Made by a program: the position numbers and the translations under genes
The notes under the pieces: model-generated
The model's database searches: none
Seen by the model: the letters and a program-made list of their open reading frames with translations, nothing else
What the model was told of the DNA's origin: nothing
Shown: positions 51,374 to 63,329 of the stretch, in pieces
How positions within the stretch are numbered: position 1 is the stretch's first letter
Layout of the letters: each line of letters begins with the position of its first letter
Assembly: GCA_012845835.1 (NCBI GenBank)
Contig: JABAKD010000029.1
Coordinates: forward strand, 14,064,392 to 14,128,391
Reading direction: 5' to 3'
From: Undaria pinnatifida
Lineage: Eukaryota; Sar; Phaeophyceae; Laminariales; Alariaceae
DNA: 64,000 nucleotides

Positions 51374-51410
51374 GGTTATATACTAGCACTATCCACTGAG
51401 CTACACTCTC
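51374..51410 (-). ncRNA. tRNA 5'-half-like fragment
   Basis: The minus strand reads GAGAGTGTAGCTCAGTGGAT then AGTGCTAG, matching a tRNA acceptor-plus-D-arm with a good A box. No proper T arm follows, so it is a pseudogene or the head of a tRNA-derived SINE. Confidence 0.3.
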
Positions 51411-51698
51411 AGGCACACAACCAATAAAACCAACAACGGCGCCCACAAAAATCGGCATAACATTCCCAAATCACGGGTGGGAGTTGTTCCGATGCAAGCC
51501 TTGGTCGAGCTGGCCGCGGTCGCCGTGCTGCAGTGTTTTTTGCGTCCTTTGCTGCCTACAGTTGCAAATACGAGGCGCACTTGGCTCGTTTATGCACAAG
51601 GAAGGACGTTTTGTGCATTTTTCGGTAGAAAGTACTCTTCATTGCAGGGTGCGTACAGCCTGACTGACTGACCTTTATTATTAGGATACCTGCTGTAT

Positions 51699-51937
<239 letters not shown>

Positions 51938-51939
51938 CC

Positions 51940-53635
51940 GATCGAACTCCTGTCAGTGTGTGTCCGTCGCAGTATCACTGCTAACGTGTACAAAACCAAT
52001 TTCCGCATACCCTGGGCCTACATTCATGAACGGACGACATTACGCTATGTCGTGAACGTAGTTTCGTCTGAATCTGTCTTGGATTCGTTGCGCAGCCATC
52101 CCACGGTAGAGTTGCAGCAGAAAGTCCCCGAGCTCCTCACACGAGGAACTCAATATCTCGCCCGAAAAATCACTTCGAAGGCATTCGGTCGCATAACCCG
52201 ACCAAGCTTCTATGCCGTAGTCCTTAGTCCAAATTTGGAAGAAAAAACAGTGAACAGGACTCGTCGTGAAATTACTTTGACCGACAGTTCCTCACATGAG
52301 GGTGAACTCAATCGCCCAGGGACGCTGTGGCGCAAAAACTGCAACCCCTACCGTGGGATGACCCCGGTTGGTTGTGGTCACCGTGCTGCCGTGGTTTTGG
52401 TAGTGACCGAGTTGCTGTGTGGTATGTACGAATGCGTCGGAATTTCGTTTATTTTGTATCCCCGAACGTACACGGCCTTGGTACGACGCACATCTTTCGT
52501 CATGTACCACTCTACGTGGTACAGCAGTAGCATATCAGATTATGCGCGAATCATAGTCTATAGACTAATACGATAGCAGGTACTCTGCTCGTATAAGCTA
52601 GGTCCATAGTGTACGAATACGACAGCAGGTACTCTGCTCGTATAAGCTAGGTCCATAGTGTACGAGCTGGCTACGCGTGGCTCTGATGTTGTGCTCGATG
52701 CTCACGTATTCGCGTGTGCACAAAGAAAGGGCCTGTCTGTTTGCTGTACAAAGGTTGTCATGTTACGGTTTCGTAAACGCGGCGTAATACCACTATGACA
52801 GACATTCAAACAAACCTAATACCGGTGTCGACCTAAATATACGTATCGTTATTTATTGTTATATATAATGGAATAACCCTAACATTTCTGTCGATAGGGG
52901 TATGTGATAATTTCGTTGGTTCTTCAGATCCGGAATCTTGCTGGGTATGATGATACGACTCGTAAACCGATTTTCCTGATATCACACAGCAGCATCCTAC
53001 CTGGTACGTACGATTGAGCCCCAATTGACGACAAGGCGGAACTACCGCGTAAATGCATCGCAGCTGACTGGGCCTTCGATCTACTTATCCTCGTTATGCG
53101 TGCGAGCAGCTCAACAGGCGAGTCAACGTCATGGCGTATTGTATAATACAAAGTCAACTTGGTGCAGACTAGACTTCGTATGTATTGTGGAAAAAACAAG
53201 ATCCTTTTGTTCAGCAACCATTTGGATAATTACCGTACTCATTTTAAACTTAGTACGAAGACCACACAAGGCAAACTGCGTGTGATGTTCTGCCTCGATG
53301 CCACCTACATACTACTCGTGTATAAGGCGTGAATGCACGTCGTGAAAAAATAATAGGAGGCCTTGGTGATTCCTTTGGGCAATGGTGCCACGTCTCGTTG
53401 TGTCAATGTTTTGCATCATGGTATCATAGGCTACATACAGCAGACCTTCCTTCATCGCATGCATGATCGTTGATATCACAGACGTTTATTGAGATCTATT
53501 CTGTGCAGCATCGGTGACACCAGGCATCCCTGACTGCTGGGCTACGCTGTTCCGTGTAGGCGCCTTCCCATATCGAGTGCGGGTGTCGCGCCACGGCGTC
53601 GTATCACAGCGAGTTTCCGCCGGTTTCCACCTAAA
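51940..53635. other. No gene recognised; short tandem repeat
   Basis: Open plus frame at 52,030-52,340 partly aligned with 50.1 kb, but with no domain. Two tandem 49-bp units at 52,569-52,666 (AGCAGGTACTCTGCTCGTAT). Confidence 0.4.
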
Positions 53636-53639
53636 AAAA

Positions 53640-53800
53640 ATAAAAATAAAAATACACTTCAGCCTGCTCCAGCTGAGCTGTGGGACCGACCAAAAAGGAT
53701 TTTGATCAAAATCCAGCTTTGCAAGCTGCGTGTGATACTTCGATCGCGCGTATTATGGGGTGTGTACCCTCGTGAGGGATACAGGTCGGTGACTCCCTCT
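53640..53800 (-). repeat. MSFDE repeat, degenerate copy
   Basis: Keeps GCAAGCTGCGTGTGATAC, TCGATCGCGCGTATTA and GGTCGGTGACTCCCT, but the mini-ORF is lost. An A-rich AATAAAAATA run marks its edge as in other copies. Confidence 0.65.
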
Positions 53801-53809
53801 ATATATGGT

Positions 53810-55440
53810 ACACCGAAATACTATACCATACCGGTACATGGTATTAATGTTTGTGGGATCGGAAGTGACCGTGGGAATCGATTTCCGGCATGTAGCAAAT
53901 AAAATGCGAAATCAACCCATCATGCCCCTTTGGCCAAATACAAGGTCCGGCGTGGGTAACCAGATTTGACACCAAGTACCACGATTCACGATTGATGTCT
54001 ATACAAAATCATTTTTGGTTCTTCTTGTAGAGTATCATATGTACCCACCTCTTCTTGTCTGAAGGCAAAAAAAAAGGTACTTGGGTGTCATTTGGGTTTT
54101 CGTCTAATTATGGGCTGATCGTGTGTGTGATCGTGTGGTACACGACACTCGCGACAAACACCGCTTAGCCATGAACATCCCTGAAGAGGGGTGCGAAGAT
54201 GTCGGCCAATACCACGATGAACGAACGGGCCGCCAGCATCACTCCGTGAAGCATGCCAACCATAGACCAATTACCTGCGAGGCACTGGTTTCGTTGGAGA
54301 AGGCCCCCTGGTTGTTGGTCTGATTTCTGGTCCGGTCTGGTCGTGCTCTATCTGGGCAGGAAAATACCTGGTATATTTTTGGATTTACTGTAGATTTAAC
54401 CCGCCCATAATAAAGGACCTGAAAGCTGCAGCGGCATACCGTATACCTTTCTTATTGCATAGCAACATGAATCGGATATCGTCAACATGGGATTCACAGG
54501 GCATACCGCGTCCACGCAACTACCGAACGGGGTCGAGGGTGCCTACACAAACTGCCATAGCATGGATTCCTTCATGCACTAGATGCTGCGATTGGCCCGG
54601 TATATTTCGAGTGCTGCTTGGTTTATACCCTTCCTCGGACTGGCGAGAATGAGTCCCAGGCACAGCATTAGTGTGGTTTGGATGCCAGAAGCTGCGATGA
54701 CATGCGTAGCAGGTTGGCGTCTTGTGGGAGTCTTAGTCTCCAGACATCCCAAACCATTGTTCTCAGATGTGGGAGACATGCACACATTGTTATTTGGTCG
54801 GTTGCGCGCTCGGTCAGCATCATTTCTCGGTCGCCGGACAGTTTCTCACAACTGCTGTGTGCTGTGTGCTGATGAGAGTAAGCAGCCGAAAACTATAACT
54901 CGATCGAAGCGACCCACTATAACTATAACTCGATCGAAGCGACCCACGGAAAACGGTCGGATTCCTGACGTGTTAACAACATACAGCAGCAAGAGGCCAC
55001 TACAATATCGCATGCAGCACACGGCGCCCACGCCCAATTCGAGAATATTTAGAACGAAATATGCCCACGGCGCCCACGGCCAACTCGAGACGGTTTATGA
55101 CGATTTATCCCCCACCCGTCAGTGCGATGTCGTTCATTCATGTAGAAGTTCGCTTCGAGCTGATTTTGTGTCTCGATTCTCTGTAGACGCCGTGTTCGGT
55201 TTCACGGTATGCGTTTCTTATGCACTCTATCGTACACGCATCCTCTTGTATGGAAAAGACCCACAAGAAACTTGGCCGGAAAAATACGTAGAATTATAGT
55301 CTAGTCTAGACTAGACCATAGAATTTCGACATATTTTGCTCTATTAAAGATTCTATTATACTGGAATTTTGTGAAGTGACACACCCTTTTTCAAACAAGC
55401 AATCTAGCCTAACGCCAATGGTTCGGTTTCTTATCAGAGG
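53810..55440. other. No gene accepted
   Basis: A 238-codon plus ORF (54,583-55,299) has no domain and includes a 28-bp tandem duplication (about 54,893-54,948, ACTCGATCGAAGCGACCCAC). A GTCTAGTCTAGACTAGAC palindrome lies at about 55,299. Confidence 0.3.
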
Positions 55441-55448
55441 CCTGCAAT

Positions 55449-56030
55449 AGAGTGTTTGCGAAATCCGCACTTACTTGGGAAAAATACTATTTCCGCTAAA
55501 AATGGGCGAATTCCCTTCCCATTAAGATTTGGGTGTGTTTGCGTTGGAAGCAAACAAATCAGGATCGTGCAGGCGACGTCTCCAAAATTGAAAGGGGAAG
55601 TGGGGATGTTCGGCAATAAGGCAAAATGAAAACGAAACAACAAAGTATCACAAAAATGAGTTAAAACACAGCGTGTCATTAGTGACGGCAGCTAATCAAC
55701 GGCGGCGGCAGCGGGGTTAACCGTAGTGCCGCCGCTGCTATCCCAACACAGCAAGCAACAGGACAGCTCGCGGCAGGTATCGACAGCATCCGCTTGAGCA
55801 ACAAAAACAAGCCGCTCATCAGCACCAGCACCGGCAACAGCGAGTGTTTGCGAAATCCGCACTTACTTAGGAAAAATACTATTTCCGCTAAAAATGGGCG
55901 AATTCCCTTCCCATTATGATTTGTGTGTGTTTGCGTTGGAAGTAAACAAATCAGGATCGTGCAGGCGATGTCTCCAAAATTGAAGGGGGAAGTGGGGATG
56001 TTCGGCAATAAGGCAAAATGAAAAAGGAAG
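55449..56030 (+). repeat. Two direct copies of a TIR-element end
   Basis: About 190 bp starting AGAGTGTTTGCGAAATCCGC at 55,449 is repeated at 55,842, with shared GGGCGAATTCCCTTCCCATT, GATCGTGCAGGCGAYGTCTC and GTGGGGATGTTCGGCAATAA. The same sequence, reversed, lies near the right end of the 36.06-37.23-kb element. Confidence 0.8.
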
Positions 56031-56039
56031 AACAAAAAC

Positions 56040-57590
56040 ATGATCTATTTTTGTCTTTTCAACTTTTGGGACCGCTTTCGTGTGAGCATTCTTCTCGTCG
56101 TGTGTTGCTGCTGCCTGCAGCTGCGCTCAGCCTATGCGTGCCACTGCGCTGGCGCGCTTCGTTCAGAGCATGTCCGGCGCCCGGCACTTATACGGCGACG
56201 GCCTCCCACCGCGCCACCACTGCCAATGCTGCTGCTATCGCGGTGTGGTGGAATTGAAATTATACATAAGCTGTCCTATTGTCACGGTCTGTGACACCAG
56301 CCGCGTAGCGGAACGAGCACAAGTACGAGTGCAATCCAGTTCGGGACGTTGCATTCTCGACGACACCAATCGGGCGAGAGAGCACCCTCGTAGCCGCGGG
56401 CGGCCGGTGACCCGCTGGCACACCCCAACACCACTTATCCGCGCCATACTCCAGCTGCACCTCAAATTTCTGTGTGCTTTCAGCGGTTGTTTTGACGTAG
56501 CTGTGGTGCCCAACCTTTACGATGTATGTAGAGGGGTGGAACGATCCGCCGATAAACGAATGTGAAGAGCACACACACACTTTGCGAACACGTTTGTCAT
56601 ATACAACTTTGTGTACGGAGTGTGGTGCTGGGTGTACAGCACAGGACACCGAAAACGAAGCAGGAATCTAGGCTCGGGCTGGATTTCGTTTATTTCTTTT
56701 TCTGAACCGCTTTCGTTACTGAACTCCTTCTTTCTTAAATACAGCCGAAGTGAATCCGATCCCGATTTTGCGTTTGGAAAAGGACTTTCACATCGTTTCT
56801 AGGTTCCAGTTCAGTTCGTGGCATGTATGATTACCCGCCGAGGCTTTGTGGTCAAGTCGTCGTGACAGATGTCTTCCCTTTTCTCGCGTGATTATTGCCT
56901 CACTACTTATCGCGATAGGGTTTCAACATTCCGTCGCTCGTCGTTTTTTATCGTTGTTCTCTCATTTGCGCCCCCGCGGTTTCAGCGACATGACAAACAA
57001 GAGCAGAAATTGCCGATAGATTTGTTGTAGGTTTGGGAACTCGTCAGGCAATATGCCCTGGTTCTCATGCCCACAGCCCACAGCAGGGGAAGCATTTAAC
57101 ATGTCCTGGCTGTATCTGGCCGCAAGCGTCATTCGGTGAAAACCGTGCGATCCGTCTCCTGCGTCTGCTACTGCTGGGTCTGCTTGTTCTATCGTTTATC
57201 CTCTATCGTTGATTTTGCAAACTTATCAACAAAGCTAAAACGTTCTCGCCGGTTTATTGTTGCTTTGGTGGGGCAAAATACCTGGAGATATAACGAACGA
57301 CCACGACAAAACAGGCCGGCGAATCGAGGCCAGAATATCACACCACCACCAGTAGTAGTTTTTTTTCGCACACAGGGTCGAAAATTGAAATATGTGCTTG
57401 ATGACCTGAAAAACCGAAAATTGTAATGATACTGTAACCGCCATGACTAGGGACAGGGGGCAGGGCGACCCGAATTCGTCGGGGCTTGACCCCAGGGAGG
57501 ACTAAGGCTAAGATTGGGGGGGTACCCCCGTTTTTTTAACCAGGTTTGAGCCATTCGCGAGAGGGACTCTGTGCCTCACTGAAAAAAACA
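56040..57590. other. No gene recognised
   Basis: ORFs on both strands at 56,130-56,650 are shadows without domains. Confidence 0.35.
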
Positions 57591-57908
57591 TTTTAAGCAA
57601 GGGCTTGCATGGGAACAAATGGGATGGGAATCCCAGATCTAATATGGGATGGGATGGGAATGGGATGGGAATCCCACAGTGGGATACGCGCTTCCCATCC
57701 CACCAAGTCCCATCCTATCCAAAATTCCTGCCCCACTTACTCCCACATAACCGATATAGCACCGCGCCAATCCCACCTGCTTCCCATCCCACCATCGGCA
57801 CAGCTACTCCCGTCCCAATCGCACTGTAAAAGTAGCCACTACCGTTCCACTGTGCACTGTGAGCGCAAGACTTTCCACATGCCAGTTCCTCATTTTATTC
57901 CAAATAGA

Positions 57909-58664
57909 ATGTCCCGCAGCGCCCGGGCCACTGGGCCAACACCCAATACCTCCGAGTACTTCCTTGGGTACACGACGGCGCAAAGTGAGGGACAGGGTAC
58001 CGCAACGCCTTCACTCTCGCTGTCGGGAGGAGGAGGGGGGGCAGCCGGTGGGGGAGGAGGCGGCGGTGGCTCGACGGTGGCAGGCGCTGACGCGCCAGCG
58101 GCGCCAGCGGCACCAGTAGCTCAGCTGACTAGGATGGAAAACATAAGGGCGGCTCAGAACGCAAAGATCGCCCGGCCGGATACCACCAGCTCTGCTGTCC
58201 GCGAGACGCGACAAGATGCCGCACTACGGGAGTATGAGGAGTACAGGAAGGAGGAAGCTCTACCCGACACCGACTCCACCTTCACTGCCCTAGAGTACTG
58301 GAAGCCGCGGGCAGTCGATGGGCTCGACAAGTCGGGGAACGTTGTCGTTCCTGCCCGCTGGCCGCATGTTGGCTTGGTAGCGCGGTTGCACCTTGGCATT
58401 GATGCCACCAGTTGCCAAGCAGAGAGGAACTTTTCCGCCCTGAAATTGATCGTGAGCGATCTTCGTTCGAACACTTCACCCGCCAAGATTGAGAAGACTA
58501 TTTTCCTTAGGCTCAATAATAAGCACCTTATCCCTGGGCTAGGGAAAGTGTTGAGAGATTTGGATGGTTTGACGGCAGAGCGGGAGTCGAACAAGGAAGC
58601 AGCAGTTAACGCCAAGAAAGCTGCGGCCGGTCCCACGGATGTTTTCCCTGTTTCAGGTTCGTAG
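57909..58664 (+). CDS. hAT transposase C-terminal (dimerisation) domain ORF
   Basis: The frame is open from 57,609, inside the element's terminal repeats; ATG 57,909 (MSRSARATGPTPNTSEYF) is the first sensible start, giving 251 residues. The first third is low complexity, including two poly-Gly runs and an Ala/Pro stretch. The rest is the hAT C-terminal domain: TFTALEYWKPRA, WPHVGLVARLHLGIDATSC, QAERNFSALKLIVSDLRSN and KTIFLRLNNKHLIPG. A complete transposase is usually 600-800 residues, so this is either the 3' exon of a deleted transposase or a domain-only protein. No stop interrupts the domain. Confidence 0.8.
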   Translation: MSRSARATGPTPNTSEYFLGYTTAQSEGQGTATPSLSLSGGGGGAAGGGGGGGGSTVAGADAPAAPAAPVAQLTRMENIRAAQNAKIARPDTTSSAVRETRQDAALREYEEYRKEEALPDTDSTFTALEYWKPRAVDGLDKSGNVVVPARWPHVGLVARLHLGIDATSCQAERNFSALKLIVSDLRSNTSPAKIEKTIFLRLNNKHLIPGLGKVLRDLDGLTAERESNKEAAVNAKKAAAGPTDVFPVSGS

Positions 58665-58669
58665 GAAGA

Positions 58670-59100
58670 TGAGAGTGCAGACTAGACAGGAGACTTTTGT
58701 CCGTGTTCATTTTTCATTTTTCCATTGGATGCATTCATGTACCCATTTTTTTTCCATTTTTTCTCGTCTACTTTGTTGAGGGTTGGTGGGGCATGTTCAT
58801 TGATCGTTGGAGTTAACACAAATTAACACACCCCTGCAAATTTTGTTTGCTTTTCGATCGGGGTTGGTTGTTGATATATCTTTGTTTTCGTTTTGGGCTA
58901 CCAAACAATCAATTGATAAAACAATAAGACGACCATGAACGTGCTTCTGTTGGTCTGTTTTGAAGCCCCACTTTTGGTCCACGTAGTGTATGTATGCTGG
59001 GGAAGGGCTACCTACTCCCGCGCAGGTTCCCAGATTGTCTTTCCCGGTGTTGTCCCATACTGGATCCCATGTTAAATCCCACATTTCCCGGCGGCGTCCC
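58670..59100. other. hAT element 3' non-coding region
   Basis: T-rich, with no ORF of note, between the transposase-domain ORF and the right subterminal repeats. Confidence 0.5.
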
Positions 59101-59705
59101 GACATCCCCCCTATGACACAACAGTCCCATCCCATCCCATCTCGATTTCTGTGGATTCCCATTTGGTCCCATCATTACAAAACATTCCAACTTCCCGTCC
59201 CATTCCCATCCCAAGTAAAACGCAAGTGGTCCCATTCCCATCCCAAGTAAAACGCAAGTGGTCCCATTCCCATTTTTTAAAGTGGGAGCGGCAACAAATA
59301 AATGACCATGGGATCCCATCCCACACAAATATGGGACCCAAAATTTTCCCGCCTGCGGCGATCGAAACCCTCCCATCCCACTTTCATGGGGCCCTTCGGC
59401 CCCATGCAAGCCCTTGGCAATATCTCTCTCATGACTTATGACCTTCTGCTAGCCACTCCCCATTTCCTTTGCCACATATTTTTATATTCTAGCAATTCGT
59501 CATTGTTAGTCTACCCTAATCCTCATCAACCTTCCAACCCCACGCCATTGGCCGCAGTCCTCCTTGTTTTCTTATTCGTGTTCTTTTTTTACTGCATGCA
59601 AATAGTCTGGTGTGTTGACTTGTATATTTTTATTTTATGCCCGGGCGTGCTCATGGCGTTCGGCGTTATAATCATTTGCGCATTATGGCCAAGTCACCTT
59701 GCAGA

Positions 59706-60850
59706 ATATTAAAAAATAAAAATACGCTCCAGCTGTGAGATCGGATATTTTGTCGAAACTCATATTTTCAAGCTGTGTTATACTCCGATCGCGCGTATCA
59801 CGAGGTCGGCGACTCCCCTTGCAACTACAGTGTAGCTATCAGGGTCAACAGGGTGATGTTAGTCAGTCTGTGCGCGGAAACTATAAAACCCGTTTCTGAG
59901 GGGGACAACATCTGACAGCTGTGGAAGGAAATGCATCAGTTACTCAAGTGAATCCTGTAAGTTGAATATCCGGTGAGGGGAGGGCAGAGTTTTTAAGGAC
60001 GTGGGGGCCTGGGTTTGAACAAGAGGGAGCGGCGGGGGGGGGGGGCGGGCGAGGCAACTAAATCTGTGCGCGGCAACAATAAATCCTTTAAGGGAACAAA
60101 TCTGACGGTGTCAGAAGGAATGCATCAGTTTATCATGTATATCTTGTAAGTCGTACAACCAGTGAGGAGAGGGCGGAGTGTTCGAAGAGGCGGGGGGAGG
60201 GGGGGGGGGGGGGAGGGATTTCCAACAGCTTCAGGGCTCATAGATGTATATCAGTTAGCAGCTTGCTATACTCGTGGTGCTAAGTCTAGGCGATGGTGCG
60301 GATGGTGGAAGGAGGGGGCGTTCGGGGGGAGTGGGGTATGAGTTGGAGCTACGGCATAGATGAATAAAAAGGTACTGAGGCGATATCAACTGCCTGGTAT
60401 TGTATATTACTCTGGCAGATTTTCGATTTTTGGTGGGGCGTTTGAACAAGAGGGGGCGGAGCGGGGGGGGGGGGGGGGGGGGGGGTCGGGATCACTCTGT
60501 GCGCGGAAACTATAAATCATTTGAGGATATATCTGACGGTTTTGGAAGGAATGCATCAGTTTATCACGTATATCCTGTAGTCGTCAAACCAGTGAGGAGT
60601 GGGCGGAGTGTTCGAAAGGGGAACTTCCAACAGCTTTAGGTCGCATAGATGTATATCAGTGAGGATCTTGCTATACGCGCGGTGCTAAGTCTAGGCGATG
60701 ATGCGGGTTGTGGGGAAGGAGGGGGTGTTGGGGGTGTTGGGGGGGGGGGGGAGGGGGGGAGGGGGAAGGGGGGGGGGAAGGGGGACGGGGGGGGGAGGTA
60801 TAAATTGGAACTACGGCATAAATGGCTGTGAAAAGGTAATGAGGTGATAT
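59706..60850 (-). repeat. Tandem array of MSFDE-type repeat units with long G-runs
   Basis: A copy like that at 40.3 kb (59,706-60,050) is followed by two further units starting near 60,062 and 60,492. The latter share GAAGGAATGCATCAGTTTAT, CAGTGAGGAG, CTTCCAACAGCTT and GGTGCTAAGTCTAGGCGATG. Each unit has a G-run; the longest are near 60,195-60,215, 60,460-60,486 and 60,738-60,797. Confidence 0.75.
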
Positions 60851-61319
60851 CAACCTACGAGTAGTGTTTGCAGTATATATGTTTGCAATGTGTATATGTC
60901 TCGTATATAGTTTGCACGTTGTTTGTGATCACAGAGCTCGTCTCTCCATGTGACATCAGCACAGACACTAGCGAGTTTCGGAAAATGACAAAGTGAAAAA
61001 ATGAAATGCAGGCTCAGGGGTAGAGTTGCTCAGTGTTGGTGGAGTTTCGCTGCATTATAGACGTTGACGGCTAAAACAACACCTAAGCAGCCCGCTTGCT
61101 CAGGAGAGGGGCTTCAAAAATAGCTCCCAATCCTGCGCAACAAAGCTGCAATCGGTCGAGGAACAGAGCACGCACTTAGGTTGCCTGCGCCACTACACAA
61201 ACAAACGCGGACTCGCCGCCAATGCGTAGCATGGCAGGGCCCGCCATTTCCTCGAACCAGGAGTGGTTTCGTGACGCTGTGGGGACGAAATTAATAGCAG
61301 TGTTCTACAATCAATCTCA
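60850..61319. other. No gene recognised
   Basis: No repeat or coding signal beyond short chance ORFs. Confidence 0.35.
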
Positions 61320-61505
61320 TCAGACAGGGATTTTGAGTTCTTGTAGGAGAGAAACATGTATGACAAGCAGCATCTCAAGCTGGGTCATGGCGAGGAGGGT
61401 TGCCGGAGCGGACGCCTGTTCGGTAGCTTCAAGCGGAGTACGTGTGAAGTCATTGTATGACGTCTCCCATCCACAGGGTAGAGGCATGTCGAGCAGATAA
61501 CTCAT
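61320..61505 (-). CDS. Hypothetical ORF, 61 aa
   Basis: MSYLLDMPLPCGWETSYNDF then a helical stretch (TEQASAPATLLAMTQLEMLL). Coding-like composition. Its ATG overlaps the stop of the next minus ORF (ATGA), so both may belong to one gene joined by splicing or separated by a frameshift. No family recognised. Confidence 0.3.
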   Translation of the reverse strand: MSYLLDMPLPCGWETSYNDFTRTPLEATEQASAPATLLAMTQLEMLLVIHVSLLQELKIPV

Positions 61506-61816
61506 GCGGGAGACCTACTTCCGAGAAGAGATCTTGTGCGTAAGACCTCGGAGAAGAGTGAGCTCCCGAGCGAGAGCGCACAGCAGTCTACCATCAAGAA
61601 CGCCAACCAGGTACTACTAGATACCCAATAATAGTCCAGAAGCCCGAACCGGCACGACACTGATATGTAACTGTCATACTGAAAATCCCAAATCAGCACC
61701 CTTCCGGGTTCTTCGCAAGACAGTGACGAATCAACAACTGATTTAATTCCATCACCTAAAACAACAAAAATGGCGAGAGGAAACTCATCCCCATGATCGA
61801 AAACCTCTTCCATACT
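61502..61816 (-). CDS. Hypothetical ORF/exon, strongly coding-like
   Basis: From the ATG at 61,816: MEEVFDHGDEFPLAIFVVLG, DGIKSVVDSSLSCEEPGRVL, then IWDFQYDSYISVSCRFGLLD. A GTAAGTGGCAG just upstream could be an acceptor. The pattern of a hydrophobic strand, GDG, a PGRV turn and IWD is faintly like SMI1/KNR4 (SUKH) domains, but this is a guess. Codon use is even and unlike chance ORFs around it. Confidence 0.4.
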   Translation of the reverse strand, partial: SMEEVFDHGDEFPLAIFVVLGDGIKSVVDSSLSCEEPGRVLIWDFQYDSYISVSCRFGLLDYYWVSSSTWLAFLMVDCCALSLGSSLFSEVLRTRSLLGSRSPA

Positions 61817-61859
61817 GCCACTTACAACAATTGGAATCACATGCAAATAATACAACAGC

Positions 61860-62800
61860 CGCGCCTTCAGGGCAAAAACTAAGTGCGACAGTTAAAATAC
61901 CAGACATTGCGAGATCACCCGGACAAAGGTCTTCCGGTGTCCCCTATTACCGCCATAGATACACAGATCATACCGGTGAAACAATAGACTATAGCATAAA
62001 TTCTTGTCTGCAAACACAAAAATTATCCGACCTCGAAAATTAGCCTACGCCCTCCCTGATACAAACAGTATGTGGCCATCTACAAGCCACCCCGTTTATT
62101 GCTGCAAAGAAATTGGAAAAACTTTAAGGATTGATTCAAATTTTCAAAATATCTCATCCTTCGAATTCCCAAACAAGGTTGCAACCACCCATCAAGTTCG
62201 AAAAATGAACGTCGGCAATTCAATGACAAATTATGACTTTGCATCCCCTCTTTCATTTGAGACCCGTATGTCCTGTACTGTACGGTCACCAGGATGCCCA
62301 TCCCATCTCATCAACACACGTAGGCAACCACAAACAAGATACATCAGCAAAACCTTTAAGCCGATGTAACCAATTCTCGCCAACAAGCATAACCCGAAAT
62401 ACTGGTCACTTGCAAACCATCATAAATCCGAAATACTCCGTAGTTGGCCTTTGTTCGTTATAGCTCCAAATAATCGAATGAATAAACAACAAAATGCTGC
62501 CACTGCCGACACGAACAGCTTGAGCCCTCCCAGCTACGCAAACTATTCGGCCATCGCAAAAATCTTTCGTGTTTCACTCCTCCTTTGCGAACAAGCATTC
62601 GCAACATGATACTGTTGGTAAAACAACCAATCAATCATGAATATGCCCACCTCTATCTTGCAATCATTCAGAAGACTACTACTGCCAAAACAAAAGATAC
62701 CCGCAAAATTCAATACAATCAGTGACACGATCAATACCATACATCAGCGGTACACCTCTCAATATGGTGCGCCTACGTACCCTTTTCTCCAAATCGTTAT
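61860..62800. other. AT-rich sequence, no firm gene
   Basis: Short ORFs on both strands (for example 62,004-62,369 plus) without domains. Confidence 0.35.
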
Positions 62801-63052
62801 CGTATGTATATCAGCTCCACCAGTTCCCTTCTGGTCCTGCCTACACCAGAAAAATACCTCAAGCTTTTCGAACTTACAAAAACTGTTTGATTTGAACATG
62901 AAAAATACACGTTCAATGTTACCAGGCGTTGTCGTATGTATATCAGCTCCACCAGTTCCCTTTTGGCCACCAGAAAAACATTACAAGTGTTTCGGATTTA
63001 CAAAGACTGCTTGATTTGAACATGAAAAGCACACTCAAAACTACCAGGCGTT
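62801..63052 (+). repeat. Two tandem copies of a 132-bp unit
   Basis: Copies start CGTATGTATATCAGCTCCAC (62,801 and 62,933) and both contain TTGATTTGAACATGAAAA and ACCAGGCGTT; the second is a little shorter. Confidence 0.9.
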
Positions 63053-63226
63053 AAAAAAAAGGCTAGGTTTACCATCAAAAACGAATCTTAGATGATTCTG
63101 TCTGCGGGTGTCCACTCTAACCGCAAAAAATTCGCCCGATATTTATCGGGTCTTCACTCTTGCCGTAAATAAATAAACTTCATATTTGACCAAAAACGAT
63201 GTTGCGACCGAAAAGTGAATGCTTTT

Positions 63227-63325
63227 TTTTTTTTTTTTTTTTTTTATCCTCCGGCGGATGGGGAAAAATAAAGCTTTAGCTCACCACACTTCCACGTATT
63301 TTCATACGCGTCGTGTGTCGAATGC
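63227..63325 (-). mobile_element. SINE-like retroposon, 5'-truncated copy with long tail
   Basis: Reverse copy of the family 3' end (ATCCTCCGGCGGATGGGGAA, CACCACACTTCCACGTAT) ending in a T-run of more than 20 on the plus strand, i.e. a poly(A) tail. The long pure tail suggests a recent insertion. Confidence 0.8.
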
Positions 63326-63329
63326 ATCG

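Larger units (their letters stand above)
57598..59416 (+). mobile_element. hAT-type DNA transposon, internally reduced
   Basis: Inverted ends of 16 bp (CAAGGGCTTGCATGGG at 57,598-57,613 and its complement at 59,401-59,416). Both subterminal zones are packed with GGGATGGGA/TCCCATCCC motifs, typical transposase-binding repeats of hAT elements. The 8-bp flanks (ATTTTAAG and GCAATATC) do not match, so the target duplication is lost or the ends are slightly misplaced. The interior encodes a hAT dimerisation domain but no BED finger or DDE core. Confidence 0.75.

Noticed and set aside
54583-55299. 238-codon plus ORF
   Set aside because: No domain, odd composition, and a 28-bp tandem duplication inside it; likely chance.
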